Positions 1-8,810 of a stretch of 64,000 bases of DNA are shown here, piece by piece. The number at the start of each line of letters is the position of its first letter. Within the stretch, counting starts at the first letter, position 1. Origin of the DNA: Micavibrio sp. (GTDB lineage Bacteria; Pseudomonadota; Alphaproteobacteria; Micavibrionales; Micavibrionaceae); assembly GCA_012960155.1 (NCBI GenBank), contig DUBU01000039.1, positions 131,530 through 195,529 of the forward strand, given 5' to 3'. Under the pieces are notes generated by a model. That model was not told the origin of the DNA. It did no database searches and saw only the letters and a program-made list of their open reading frames with translations. The position numbers were made by a program, and so were the translations under genes.

Positions 1-2
1 GT

Positions 3-866
3 ACAGCGCGCGTCCATGCCGTGAAGGATGTCAGCAAGGCGGGTATGGACATGCCTGCGTTACCGGCTAAGCGTGTTTTTGCTGAACCACTCAATGCGCC
101 GCCTGATATTGGGTTGAAGCTTGGTGCCAAAGACGGATCAGGCATGCGCAATGTCCAGAATGATGATCTCGCACGCAAACTGAAGACCCCGAACAAAGAA
201 GAAATGGTCGCAAGCATCGAGCGCATGGCTGAGGTAATTGAAGCTATTCATGGTAAACAAGGCACAACAAAGGTGGTCCCTAACCCTGATCGTCTTGAAG
301 TGCCTAAACTTAAAAAGCCTGAGCAGGCATTAGACGGAGAAAGCATTCACCCTGTCTTTGCTGTACCGCTTGAAGTGCCCACACCCGAACGCAAGCCTAT
401 AGCTATAGTCGAAAACAATATAGCGGCCCTAGAGCCAGCGGCTGGCAATGAACAGTCAGAAGAGGACATTGTCGATATTACGGAGACTATCCCTGCCGCT
501 AAAACCATTATGAAGGCCGAAACGCAGACTGAAATTGCAGCTTTTAATGGTAATAAGGACGCATTTAGTATTCCGTTTGCCAGCGGCCAGATAGAAGCTG
601 ACGAGAATATGTTAGGCACGCTCAATTCTGCAATTATACAACGTATGCGCAGCGACCATTCTTTACGTCTTCAAATGCAGTCATTTGCGATCCCTGATGG
701 AAAAAACATTAAAAATGCGCGCCGTGGGTCTCTGACGCGCGCTCTATCACTGCGTAAGTATCTGATAGATCAGGGAATTGAATCCTCCCGCATAGATGTG
801 CGTGCTTTAGGGAATACAGAAAACTTGGACAGGGTTGATCTATTACTCGTGAATCCGAACGGCTGA
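3..866 (+). CDS. OmpA-like C-terminal domain protein (5' partial)
   Basis: The reading frame is open to the left edge of the window, so the gene begins upstream; a GTG at 21 is only the first internal start-like codon. The first two thirds are low-complexity, rich in Pro, Glu and Lys, and look like a flexible linker. The last ~75 residues resemble an OmpA/MotB peptidoglycan-binding fold: a stretch of the form RRGSLTRALSLRKYLIDQGI, then SSRIDVRALG, then DRVDLLLV, which is the usual helix-strand ending of the family. It probably tethers an envelope structure to peptidoglycan. It is not Pal, because no lipobox can be seen in this fragment and it is far from the tol genes. The family call is moderate; its specific role is unknown. 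Confidence 0.65.
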   Translation, partial: TARVHAVKDVSKAGMDMPALPAKRVFAEPLNAPPDIGLKLGAKDGSGMRNVQNDDLARKLKTPNKEEMVASIERMAEVIEAIHGKQGTTKVVPNPDRLEVPKLKKPEQALDGESIHPVFAVPLEVPTPERKPIAIVENNIAALEPAAGNEQSEEDIVDITETIPAAKTIMKAETQTEIAAFNGNKDAFSIPFASGQIEADENMLGTLNSAIIQRMRSDHSLRLQMQSFAIPDGKNIKNARRGSLTRALSLRKYLIDQGIESSRIDVRALGNTENLDRVDLLLVNPNG

Positions 867-917
867 TTTTAGTTTGTAACGCTTAAAGGATTACCCGCGA
901 ATTGACCGTATAAGTAA

Positions 918-941
918 GTAGCTTTGATGTGGATAAGCTAC
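918..941 (+). other. Inverted repeat with embedded DnaA-box-like 9-mer
   Basis: GTAGCTT (918-924) and AAGCTAC (935-941) form a perfect 7-bp inverted repeat. The span contains TGTGGATAA (928-936), identical to the consensus DnaA box in reverse orientation. No T-run follows, so it is not a typical terminator. It lies about 100 bases upstream of the dsbA-like/smc pair. One 9-mer match in 64 kb is close to chance expectation. Confidence 0.3.
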
Positions 942-1040
942 GGCAAACAGCGCGGTTTTATTGACTTTCCTACGAATAAAGTTGATTTTCGAGCTATAGC
1001 CTATTATGAATTGAACCTAAATTATGACAAGGAGAGCGTC

Positions 1041-1814
1041 ATGACGCGTCAGAATCTCATTGGATTCGGAGTAATAGTAGTAATTATCGCCGTCGCAGCG
1101 GGTGTAGTTATGTCTTCCAATTCAAAAACTACAGTTGCTAGCGATACAGTATCAGTAGAAACACAAGCTGAAACAGGTGTTGTTGCAGAAGTGACCGAAG
1201 CTGCTACTGAAGAAGTCTCTGCTGCTGTTACAGCAAGTGCCGCTGTTGATTATAGCGATGCAGAAGCTGTTAAAGCTCATGTAATGAAAGTCAGAACGCT
1301 CGGTAATCCAGATGCGAAAGTTAAGCTTGAAGAGTTTGCCTCACTGACTTGCAGCCACTGTGCAAACTTTCATACGCAGACATTCGGCGAAGTAAAATCT
1401 GAAATGATTGATAAAGGCGAAGTATTCTTTACGTTCACAGATTTCCCTTTGAACGCACCAGCGCTAGAAGCGTCTATCGTGGCACGTTGTCTGCCTGAAG
1501 ATCGTTACTTTAAATTCATCTCATTCCTGTTTGAAAACCAGAGTGACTGGGCATTCAATGGTGACTTCAGCAAATCACTGCGTCAGAACGCAAAGCTTGT
1601 TGGCGCATCTGATGAAATGCTGGATGCTTGTTTGACTGATGATATCCGTGCCGCATTGCTGACACGTATGCAAGAAGCCGGTCAGAAGCATGGCATTAGT
1701 TCAACACCAAGCTTCGTCTTTAACGACGGTGCAGAGAAACTGTCAGGTTCACAGCCATACCCGATTTTCAAGGCTATGGCAGAAAAACTGACAAGTGATG
1801 GTGAGAGCCAGTAA
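1041..1814 (+). CDS. DsbA-like thiol:disulfide oxidoreductase, membrane-anchored
   Basis: A protein of about 257 residues. The start at 1041 is chosen because AGGAG lies at 1030-1034; an upstream in-frame codon at 924 would add 39 residues of non-signal-like sequence. The N-terminus has one hydrophobic segment (LIGFGVIVVIIAVAAGVV) acting as uncleaved anchor or signal, followed by an Ala/Thr/Glu-rich linker. The thioredoxin-like domain carries the redox motif CSHC in the context LTCSHCANFH and a cis-proline loop in STPSF near the end, as in DsbA/BdbD-type proteins. It should form or exchange disulfides in periplasmic proteins. It ends 3 bases before smc, an arrangement common in alphaproteobacteria. 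A hairpin containing a DnaA-box-like 9-mer lies upstream (918-941). Confidence 0.87.
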   Translation: MTRQNLIGFGVIVVIIAVAAGVVMSSNSKTTVASDTVSVETQAETGVVAEVTEAATEEVSAAVTASAAVDYSDAEAVKAHVMKVRTLGNPDAKVKLEEFASLTCSHCANFHTQTFGEVKSEMIDKGEVFFTFTDFPLNAPALEASIVARCLPEDRYFKFISFLFENQSDWAFNGDFSKSLRQNAKLVGASDEMLDACLTDDIRAALLTRMQEAGQKHGISSTPSFVFNDGAEKLSGSQPYPIFKAMAEKLTSDGESQ

Positions 1815-1817
1815 TTT

Positions 1818-4800
1818 ATGATCCAGTTTTCCAAACTCAGACTTCACGGCTTTAAGTCTTTTTGCGAAAAGACCGAGCTGGATATCGGCCCCGGCCTGAC
1901 AGGAATTGTCGGGCCGAACGGCTGTGGGAAGTCTAATTTGGTGGAAGCATTGCGCTGGAGTATGGGTGAAAGCTCAACCAAGCGTATGCGTGGCGGAAGC
2001 CGCAGCATGGATGATATGATCTTTAACGGGACGGCCAAGCGCCCTGCCCGCAACACTGCGGAAGTGTCTATCTTACTTGATAACACTTCCCACAGTGCCC
2101 CTGCCCCTTACACAAAAATCGAAGAAATCGAAGTTGTGCGTAAGATCGAGCGTGACCATGGGTCAGGTTACCGCATTAACGGCAAGAACGTCCGCGCGCG
2201 TGACGTTCAGCTGCTTTACGCTGATATGCTAGCAGGTGCGAATTCACCTTACCTCGTATCACAGGGCAAAGTTGCCAATATGATTCAGGCCAAACCTTCA
2301 GAGCGTCGCATGATCCTCGAGGAAGCTGCCGGTATCACTGGTCTATATGCCCGCCGTCATGAAGCTGAGCTGCGCTTGCGTGCCACAGATAACAATCTGA
2401 AGCGCATGGATGATTTGCTCGGAAGCATGGAAGGTCGTCTGAATGACCTTAAGAAACAAGCACGCCAGGCAAATCGCTACCGTAATTTGAGTGCACAAAT
2501 CAGGCAGCTTGAAATCAGCATCGCTTGCTTGGAATACCGCACCGCATTTGAAAAGCTTAACGACGTAAAAAGCCGCTACGGTGAAGTTGAAAGCCGCGTC
2601 GCCGAACATATGGTCGTTGTGAACCAGCTGACCAAGACGCAAACAGAACAATCAAAAGATATGCCCGATCTCCGCCAAAAAGATGCAGAGATGGGCGCAG
2701 CGCTGCAAACTCATAATCTGGCTTTGCAGCGTCTGGAAGATGAGCAGGCGCGTTTGTCTGAGGAGCTTGAGACAACCAAGTCACAGCTGTCACAGATCAT
2801 CACTGACCGTAATCACGAAAAGCAGAGCCTGACTGAGAACACAGCAGCGTTGGAACGTTTGACTGCGGAAGAAGAAACACTACGCTCCAAAGAGCAAAAC
2901 CAGAACGATGACCTTTCCGATAAGGAAAAAGTGCGTGATGAGCTCAAGGAAATCGTTGGTAAGCTTGAAGAGCGTTTAAACGCCCTTGTACAAGACGCCG
3001 CCGAAGTGCGCGCCCGCAAGCAAAGCCTTGAAAGACAGGTTGAGCAAGACGAAGCTTCCAAAGAACGCCTTAGTGCTCGTCTACAAGATGCCGAAGAGCA
3101 GTTAAAAACGACCAAAGAAGACATGAAGAGCGCCGTAGATACAGAAGGTCTGCGCAAGATTATCGCCAAAGCGGAAAAGCAGTTGGAAGATATCGTAGCC
3201 AAGATTGAAAAAGGCGAAACCGAAAAACAAGCACTGCAAGATAAACAGCGTGAAGTTAGCGAAAGCCTGACTGAGAAATCTAAAGAGCTGTCTAAGATTG
3301 ATACAGAAATCAGTATGTTGGAATCAATTCTGAACGCTGATTCAGATCTGGAATTCAAGCCTGTCTTTGATGATGTTAAAGCCGAGCAAGGTTTTGAGAT
3401 TGCTCTGTCACGTGCATTAGGCGACAGTTTGATGGGCTCTATTGCCGAGGATGCGCCTGTTGTCTGGAAGAAGCGCGAATTTAAAGATAGTGATATCCCT
3501 GCCTTGCCTGCCGGTGCCCAGAAACTGGAACCACATGTTAAAGCACCTGAAGCGCTGAAGTTTGCTTTGAACCTAATTGGTTTTGTGGAAGACGTCGCCG
3601 CTGGTGATAAACTGGCACAGGAACTTAAGCCCGGTCAGTCCTTGGTATCGCGTGAAGGCGCATACTGGCGTTGGGATGGATTGTTTATCAAGGCAACAGC
3701 ACAAGACAGTAACGCGCAGCGTTTGAAGCATAAAAACCAGCTGGCTGAATTGCAGAAACAGCGCCCCGCTCTGGAAAAAGCATTAGAAAAGCTAGAGACC
3801 TCAAAGCAGGACGTGGCTGACAAGCTGCAATCCCATGAGGAAACATTGCGTGCCACGCGTCTTGAAAAGATCGAACAAGACGATCTGATTAAAAAGACCC
3901 AGTCTGAGCTTAACGCCGCTATTGAATCACAAGCAGGTGCGCAGGCCGAAGTCGCCAAGATTGAAGAGACAATTTCACTGGCTAAAGCGGATCTTGCATC
4001 TCTTGAAATACGTCTCGGCGATACAAAACTTGCATTGGCTGACTTTAATGACGAGTCAATTGAAGCACAGCAGGTGAATACAGAAGAACTGAAAGTCGAA
4101 CTGGCTACCGAGCGTGAAAAACTGCAAGATGCCATCAACACATTAGAAATGGCGCGTCAGGATCACAATCGCCGTCAGGCACGTCTGCAGGCAATTGGTG
4201 ATGAACGTGTGAATTTGCAAAACCGCTGCATCCGTGCGCAAGAACGTCTCAAGGATTTGGATACACGCGAAACGCAGCTTAGCGAAAAATCCGAAAGCCT
4301 TAAAAAGCGCCCTGCTGAAATCAAGGTTGAGAAAGAAACGCTTCTGTCAAAGATTGCTAATCTTGAATCAGAAAAAGCAATAGTCTCTGACAAGCTGCAA
4401 ATCTGTGAAAATGAATTAGGTGAAACGACAACTGCGCTGAAAGAAGCCGAAGCCAAACTGGCAACAGCACGTGAACAGCGTGCATCGGCCCAGGCCACAG
4501 CCGAAGAACGTCATCAACAGATGGAAAGCACAAAGCGTTACATTCGCGAGCATTTTGACCTGTCCCCTGAAGAACTGATGCGCGAAGCAGCTATGGATCC
4601 TGAGAACTTGCCAGAACTCGGCAAGCTTAAGGCAGAACGTGAGCAAGCCATCCGCAGTCGCGACATTATTGGTGCGGTAAACCTGCGCGCCGAACAGGAA
4701 GCAACAGATCTTGAAAAAGAACTCGGCGGCATCCTGAACGAGAAACAAGACTTGGTCGAAGCAATTGAAGAGCTGCGCGGCGGTATCAATAAACTGAACG

Positions 4801-5297
4801 CCGAAGCACGCGAACGTCTACAGGCAGCGTTTGATCACGTAAACGGTTATTTCCGTGAAATGTTCACGCGTCTGTTCCATGGTGGCAAAGCCCATTTGGC
4901 GCTAATCGAATCTGATGATCCGCTGGAAGCCGGTCTAGAGATTTTCGCGCAGCCTCCCGGCAAAGCTTTGCAATCACTGACATTGCTATCAGGTGGTGAA
5001 CAAACACTAACGGCAATTGCTCTTATTTTTGCGATGTTCCTGACCAACCCGGCACCAATCTGTGTGCTTGATGAGGTCGATGCGCCTTTGGATGATGCAA
5101 ACGTTGATCGTTTCTGTGACCTTTTGGAAGAGTTCGCTGATCGCGGTGAAACACGTTTCCTTGTTATTACCCACCACCGCCTCACCATGGCGCGTATGGA
5201 TCGACTCTATGGTGTCACAATGGCAGAGCGTGGCGTGTCAAAACTGGTATCTGTAGATCTGAACCAGCAATTTGATTTCCTTGACGCTGTCGCCTAG
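1818..5297 (+). CDS. smc: Chromosome segregation protein SMC
   Basis: 1159 residues, a normal SMC length. The N-terminal ATPase half has Walker A GPNGCGKSN at residues 32-40. Two long coiled coils (about 170-500 and 640-1000) flank a hinge around 500-620, where the sequence changes to globular with Pro/Gly (FKPVFDDVKAEQGFEIALS). The C-terminal head has the ABC signature LSGGEQTLTA and Walker B ICVLDEVDAPLDD, followed by the switch histidine in VITHHR. It forms the ring ATPase that compacts and segregates the chromosome together with ScpA/ScpB, which are not in this window. The ATG sits 3 bases after the DsbA-like gene, so the two are probably co-transcribed. Confidence 0.97.
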   Translation: MIQFSKLRLHGFKSFCEKTELDIGPGLTGIVGPNGCGKSNLVEALRWSMGESSTKRMRGGSRSMDDMIFNGTAKRPARNTAEVSILLDNTSHSAPAPYTKIEEIEVVRKIERDHGSGYRINGKNVRARDVQLLYADMLAGANSPYLVSQGKVANMIQAKPSERRMILEEAAGITGLYARRHEAELRLRATDNNLKRMDDLLGSMEGRLNDLKKQARQANRYRNLSAQIRQLEISIACLEYRTAFEKLNDVKSRYGEVESRVAEHMVVVNQLTKTQTEQSKDMPDLRQKDAEMGAALQTHNLALQRLEDEQARLSEELETTKSQLSQIITDRNHEKQSLTENTAALERLTAEEETLRSKEQNQNDDLSDKEKVRDELKEIVGKLEERLNALVQDAAEVRARKQSLERQVEQDEASKERLSARLQDAEEQLKTTKEDMKSAVDTEGLRKIIAKAEKQLEDIVAKIEKGETEKQALQDKQREVSESLTEKSKELSKIDTEISMLESILNADSDLEFKPVFDDVKAEQGFEIALSRALGDSLMGSIAEDAPVVWKKREFKDSDIPALPAGAQKLEPHVKAPEALKFALNLIGFVEDVAAGDKLAQELKPGQSLVSREGAYWRWDGLFIKATAQDSNAQRLKHKNQLAELQKQRPALEKALEKLETSKQDVADKLQSHEETLRATRLEKIEQDDLIKKTQSELNAAIESQAGAQAEVAKIEETISLAKADLASLEIRLGDTKLALADFNDESIEAQQVNTEELKVELATEREKLQDAINTLEMARQDHNRRQARLQAIGDERVNLQNRCIRAQERLKDLDTRETQLSEKSESLKKRPAEIKVEKETLLSKIANLESEKAIVSDKLQICENELGETTTALKEAEAKLATAREQRASAQATAEERHQQMESTKRYIREHFDLSPEELMREAAMDPENLPELGKLKAEREQAIRSRDIIGAVNLRAEQEATDLEKELGGILNEKQDLVEAIEELRGGINKLNAEARERLQAAFDHVNGYFREMFTRLFHGGKAHLALIESDDPLEAGLEIFAQPPGKALQSLTLLSGGEQTLTAIALIFAMFLTNPAPICVLDEVDAPLDDANVDRFCDLLEEFADRGETRFLVITHHRLTMARMDRLYGVTMAERGVSKLVSVDLNQQFDFLDAVA

Positions 5298-5315
5298 CAG
5301 GCATAGCATCATCAT

Positions 5316-5609
5316 ATGAATGATGATTTGAAAAATCTTTCCGATAAACTTGATGCCATCCAGAGCAAGGAACGCGAATCCGAGGCTAAACAAGCCACTA
5401 AGGATAATGAGCGTAAAGAGCAAGAAAACGGTTTTGGTGCGGGTGTCGAGCTAATTGCTAACATGATTGCAGGCGGTATTGTCGGCTACGGCATTGACTA
5501 CCTGACAGGCACGCAACCCTTATTCACTATGCTGTTTTTCCTTATTGGGTTTGGCTGGGGACTGTACCGAGTCTACCGCATCATGGAAAAATTGGATAAT
5601 TCTGACTAA
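5316..5609 (+). CDS. atpI: ATP synthase assembly protein AtpI
   Basis: 97 residues. A charged N-terminal helix (about residues 1-40, Lys/Glu/Asp-rich) is followed by two hydrophobic hairpin segments, GVELIANMIAGGIVGYGIDY and LFTMLFFLIGFGWGLYRVY, the standard AtpI/AtpZ topology. In the known family it helps assemble the c-ring and may carry Mg2+. It is the first gene of the F0 operon and begins 18 bases after smc. Confidence 0.85.
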   Translation: MNDDLKNLSDKLDAIQSKERESEAKQATKDNERKEQENGFGAGVELIANMIAGGIVGYGIDYLTGTQPLFTMLFFLIGFGWGLYRVYRIMEKLDNSD

Positions 5610-5693
5610 AAATCACCGAAAGCCATTGCAAAACGTAGTAAAAGACGCTAAAAAACGCCCCAAGAGTGTTTTAATATAGTGAGTGGGATTACT

Positions 5694-6440
5694 ATGGCTG
5701 ACCCTATCCACCAGTTTGAAATTCAAAAGATTGTCGACTTTCAGGTCGGCAGCATGGATTTATCTTATACAAACTCTGCTCTCTGGATGACTATTGCAGT
5801 CGTCGTTTCAACAGTATTTCTAACAATGGCAATGGGGCGTAAGTCTCTTGTTCCTGGCCGCGCGCAAGTGCTGGCGGAAATGTTGTATGAATTCATAGCA
5901 GGCATGATACGGGAAAACATAGGCGCCGACGGTCGCAAATACTTCCCGTTCATCTTTACAATCTTCATGGTTGTACTGATGGGTAACTTACTGGGGCTTA
6001 TCCCCTACTCCTTCACGTATACAAGTCACATCGTTGTAACCTTCGCACTGGCTGCGCTTGTGTTCTTTGCGGTTGTGATCTTTGGTCTGATTAATCACGG
6101 CATGCACTTCTTTAGCTTGTTCTTGCCACCTGGCCTGCCGAAATGGCTGTGGCCCATGATCATTCCTATTGAGTTCATTTCATTCCTGATCCGTCCTGTA
6201 ACGCTGTCTGTCCGTTTGTTCGCAAACATGATGGCTGGTCACTTGATGTTAAAAGTGTTCGCAGGTTTCAGTGTTGCTATGGTAAGCGCCGGTGCTTTAG
6301 GTATGCTGGCAAGTACAATGCCAATGGTGTTCAACACTATTCTAATCGGATTCGAGTTCCTGATCGCACTGATCCACGCTTATGTGTTTGCTGTGCTGTC
6401 ATGTATCTACCTGAAAGATACAGTTGAACTGGCACACTAA
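5694..6440 (+). CDS. atpB: F0 ATP synthase subunit a
   Basis: About 248 residues from the ATG at 5694. A GTG at 5679 would add five residues, but the sequence MADPIHQFEI from the ATG is the usual alphaproteobacterial start. It is a membrane protein with five to six helices. The essential stator arginine is in IRPVTLSVRLFANMMAGHL, and the last helix (HAYVFAVLSCIYLKD) is also typical. It forms the proton half-channels next to the c-ring. It is encoded between atpI and atpE in the split F0 operon characteristic of alphaproteobacteria. Confidence 0.96.
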   Translation: MADPIHQFEIQKIVDFQVGSMDLSYTNSALWMTIAVVVSTVFLTMAMGRKSLVPGRAQVLAEMLYEFIAGMIRENIGADGRKYFPFIFTIFMVVLMGNLLGLIPYSFTYTSHIVVTFALAALVFFAVVIFGLINHGMHFFSLFLPPGLPKWLWPMIIPIEFISFLIRPVTLSVRLFANMMAGHLMLKVFAGFSVAMVSAGALGMLASTMPMVFNTILIGFEFLIALIHAYVFAVLSCIYLKDTVELAH

Positions 6441-6509
6441 TTACAGATGTTGCCCAAATAGGTTTATTAAACAAAAACGAAACTAACTAAACTAAAAAGG
6501 AAAGTTAAA

Positions 6510-6737
6510 ATGGAAAACGAAGCTATGAAATTGATCGCTGCAGCTCTTGCTCTGCTCCCAATTCTGGGTGTTGGTATTGGTCTGGGCATGATCTTCTCAT
6601 CATACAACGAAGCTGTTGGTCGTAACCCACAAGCTGCTGAACTGCTGAACAAAAGATTCTTCATCACGTTCGCTCTGACAGAAGCTCTTGCGATTTTCGC
6701 TCTGCTTGTTTGTCTGATGATCCTGTTCGTATTCTAA
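6510..6737 (+). CDS. atpE: F0 ATP synthase subunit c
   Basis: 75 residues with two transmembrane helices joined by the polar loop SYNEAVGRNPQAA. The glycine motif GVGIGLG (residues 20-26) is in helix 1, and the ion-binding carboxylate is Glu58 in FALTEALAIF in helix 2. The residue after the Glu is Ala and there is no Na+-site Gln/Ser set, so protons are the expected coupling ion. An A/G-rich ribosome site (AAGGAAAG) precedes the start. Expression of this subunit is usually the highest of the operon. Confidence 0.96.
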   Translation: MENEAMKLIAAALALLPILGVGIGLGMIFSSYNEAVGRNPQAAELLNKRFFITFALTEALAIFALLVCLMILFVF

Positions 6738-6784
6738 TCTATCCAGATTAAGTACAAACAGTTAAACGTTATAAGGATACAGGC

Positions 6785-7420
6785 ATGATGGCTGGTATAT
6801 CTAAAACTTTGGGATTAAAGCTCGGCGGCATTTTCGCCGGGCTGTATGGCGTAACAATCACGCTGGCAACTTCTGCACATGCTGCAGTTGATGCGGGTGA
6901 GCACCATGAATCTGGTGGCTTGCCGCAGTTTGATTTGACAACATTCCCAAGTCAGATTTTCTGGCTGCTTATCATGTTTGCCTTCCTATATATGTTCTTT
7001 GCCAAGAAGACATTGCCGGAAATTTCCAGCACGTTGGAAAACAGACGTGAACAGGTCAAAAGTGATCTGGAAATTGCTGAAAAACTGCGTGCTGAAGCCG
7101 AGCAAGCTCAACATGACTATGAAACAGGCCTGATTAAGGCCCGTGAAGAGTCAACAAAGACAATGGCAAAGACACAACAAAAAATCTCAGAAAAAGCCGA
7201 GAAAGCTTCGAACGATTACCGTGAGAAGATGGAAAAAGAGATGGCCGCGCTTGAAGAGCGTTTAGGCAAGGCTCAATCCGAGGCTATGGATGATATGAAT
7301 ACGATTGCTGCGGAAGTAGCAAGCGAAGCTGCAAAGAAGATCGTGGGCATTTCCCCTGATCTGAAGGAAGCAAAGACAGTGGTTAAATCACTGAATGACA
7401 ATGGTAGAAAGGCTGCTTGA
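6785..7420 (+). CDS. atpX: F0 ATP synthase subunit b' (second b-type stalk subunit)
   Basis: 211 residues. A short Ala-rich N-terminal extension with a first hydrophobic stretch (about residues 10-37) precedes the family's membrane helix FPSQIFWLLIMFAFLYMFF and a long charged helix to the C-terminus. Phototrophs and alphaproteobacteria use a b/b' heterodimer as peripheral stalk. This copy precedes atpF as expected. Its stop (TGA at 7418-7420) lies two bases before the atpF ATG, so the two stalk subunits are probably translationally coupled. The N-terminal extension resembles a cleavable signal (TLATSAHAA). Confidence 0.9.
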   Translation: MMAGISKTLGLKLGGIFAGLYGVTITLATSAHAAVDAGEHHESGGLPQFDLTTFPSQIFWLLIMFAFLYMFFAKKTLPEISSTLENRREQVKSDLEIAEKLRAEAEQAQHDYETGLIKAREESTKTMAKTQQKISEKAEKASNDYREKMEKEMAALEERLGKAQSEAMDDMNTIAAEVASEAAKKIVGISPDLKEAKTVVKSLNDNGRKAA

Positions 7421-7422
7421 AA

Positions 7423-7920
7423 ATGATGGAATTTCTTTCTGATACAGGTAGCTGGGTTCTTATCTCATTCCTGATTTTTGCTTTCCTTGCATATACAAAA
7501 GGCAAAGCAGCATTCTTGAATATGCTGGATAGCCGTATTGAAGCGATTAAAAACGAAATCGAAACAGCTGAGTCACTGCGCGTAGAAGCTCAAGAGCTTT
7601 TGGCACAGTACCAACGCAAGCAGCGCGATGCTGCTAAAGAAGCTGAAGAGATTGTCAAAACAGCAAAAGAGCATGCTGAAGAAATCAAAAAGCAGGCAGA
7701 CACAGATCTTAAAGCTTTGACGAAAAAGCGTGAAGAGCAGTTAAAAGAACGTCTGAGCCGTATGGAAGAAAAAGCTATGCGCGAAATTCAGGCTTACGCT
7801 GCTGAGCTTGCAGTGAATGCGACTAAAGAGATCATTGCCAAGCAGATGGATAAGAAAACCAACGAAAATCTGGTTAAAGAGTCTATCAAGAATATCTCTA
7901 AGCAAGTCAGTTCCAAATAG
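7423..7920 (+). CDS. atpF: F0 ATP synthase subunit b
   Basis: About 165 residues from the ATG at 7423. An in-frame TTG at 7417 overlaps the previous stop and is less likely. One N-terminal helix (WVLISFLIFAFLAY) is followed by a long Glu/Lys/Ala heptad helix. It pairs with b' to form the peripheral stalk that holds F1 alpha/beta still. It is the last gene of the F0 operon; the F1 genes are not in the window, as usual for this class. Confidence 0.94.
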   Translation: MMEFLSDTGSWVLISFLIFAFLAYTKGKAAFLNMLDSRIEAIKNEIETAESLRVEAQELLAQYQRKQRDAAKEAEEIVKTAKEHAEEIKKQADTDLKALTKKREEQLKERLSRMEEKAMREIQAYAAELAVNATKEIIAKQMDKKTNENLVKESIKNISKQVSSK

Positions 7921-7939
7921 AACTGCATAAATCAAAATC

Positions 7940-8557
7940 ATGAGTGCTGTTTTTTCACCGCCGCATATACATGACAGCGGCCGCTGGAAGAATAAGCGCG
8001 TCGGATTACTCGGCGGTTCTTTTAATCCCCCGCATGAAGGTCATATTCACGCCAGTATGGTGGCACAGCGCGCTTTGCAGCTAGACGTCGTTTGGTGGAT
8101 GGTTACGCCGCAAAACCCTCTAAAAGAGAAATCATCATCAGCATTTGAGAAACGTATGGCTCTGTGTGAAGATTTCACACGCCATTATCCGGAAATTCTA
8201 GTCACTGACATAGAAAACGAGATCGGTACAAATAAAACGTGGCTGACGGTTTCAAAGTTACGGCGTCTTTTCCCCTTAACAGAGTTTGTCTGGATTACAG
8301 GCATGGATAACGCATTGTCTATGCACAAATGGCACCACTGGCGTCGTATCCTTCAAGCTGTACCCACAGCACACGTTGCAAGGCCACCAGCATGGAATTT
8401 GATAGAGCAATGCCCTCTTAAAATGCTGTCCCAACAGAATCACTTTTTCCTCGATAGATCCCAAAAAGTAAATCTAAAGCCCGGAAATACCTACTGGTTA
8501 CTACAAAAACAGTTACTTGATGTATCGTCAACGAATATAAGAAAATCAAATAGTTAG
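7940..8557 (+). CDS. nadD: Nicotinate-nucleotide adenylyltransferase
   Basis: 205 residues of the nucleotidyltransferase alpha/beta phosphodiesterase superfamily. GGSFNPPHEGH at residues ~25-35 contains the nucleotide-binding (T/H)xGH motif, and the C-terminal SSTNIRKS matches the family's ISSTxIR ATP-binding motif. WITGMDNALSMHKWHHW is the usual acceptor-binding region. It converts nicotinate mononucleotide plus ATP to deamido-NAD in NAD synthesis. It lies next to rsfS, a widespread nadD-rsfS-rlmH linkage. Confidence 0.94.
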   Translation: MSAVFSPPHIHDSGRWKNKRVGLLGGSFNPPHEGHIHASMVAQRALQLDVVWWMVTPQNPLKEKSSSAFEKRMALCEDFTRHYPEILVTDIENEIGTNKTWLTVSKLRRLFPLTEFVWITGMDNALSMHKWHHWRRILQAVPTAHVARPPAWNLIEQCPLKMLSQQNHFFLDRSQKVNLKPGNTYWLLQKQLLDVSSTNIRKSNS

Positions 8558-8736
8558 GTTATTTTTATAATGCGATGCATCAATGATTCATATGTCAGGT
8601 AGTTGCTTGAGGCTCTCAAAACACGTAAAATATAAGTATGAATGTAGTTATACGTTTATATATCGAAAGGACGGGTTCGTAACATTGGGTAGGTGTTGTC
8701 AAACCGTGCGGACGACTAAAAATAAGCATTATGCTG

Positions 8737-8772
8737 GCGCTTCGATGTTGCTCGTCGAGGCGCTTTTGTTTT
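8737..8772 (+). terminator. Rho-independent terminator between nadD and rsfS
   Basis: GCGCTTCGA (8737-8745) pairs with TCGAGGCGC (8755-8763), with one G-U pair and a 9-base loop, and TTTTGTTTT follows directly. It lies in the 253-base gap between nadD and rsfS and points toward rsfS. It either ends the nadD transcript or attenuates a leader upstream of rsfS. The rest of the gap holds no convincing gene; a 63-codon open frame across it includes the terminator and looks spurious. Confidence 0.65.
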
Positions 8773-8810
8773 AATAATGTTTTGTGGTTAACAAAAGAAG
8801 GAGATAGACC

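Noticed and set aside
2813..3358. Ser-rich minus-strand open frames within smc
   Set aside because: Complement of coiled-coil codons in smc; no ribosome site and no domain.
5679..5693. GTG start for atpB
   Set aside because: The ATG at 5694 gives the usual MADPIHQFEI start and better agreement with the family.
8583..8774. 63-codon open frame between nadD and rsfS
   Set aside because: It has no good ribosome site, unusual composition, and its end covers the terminator hairpin and T-run.
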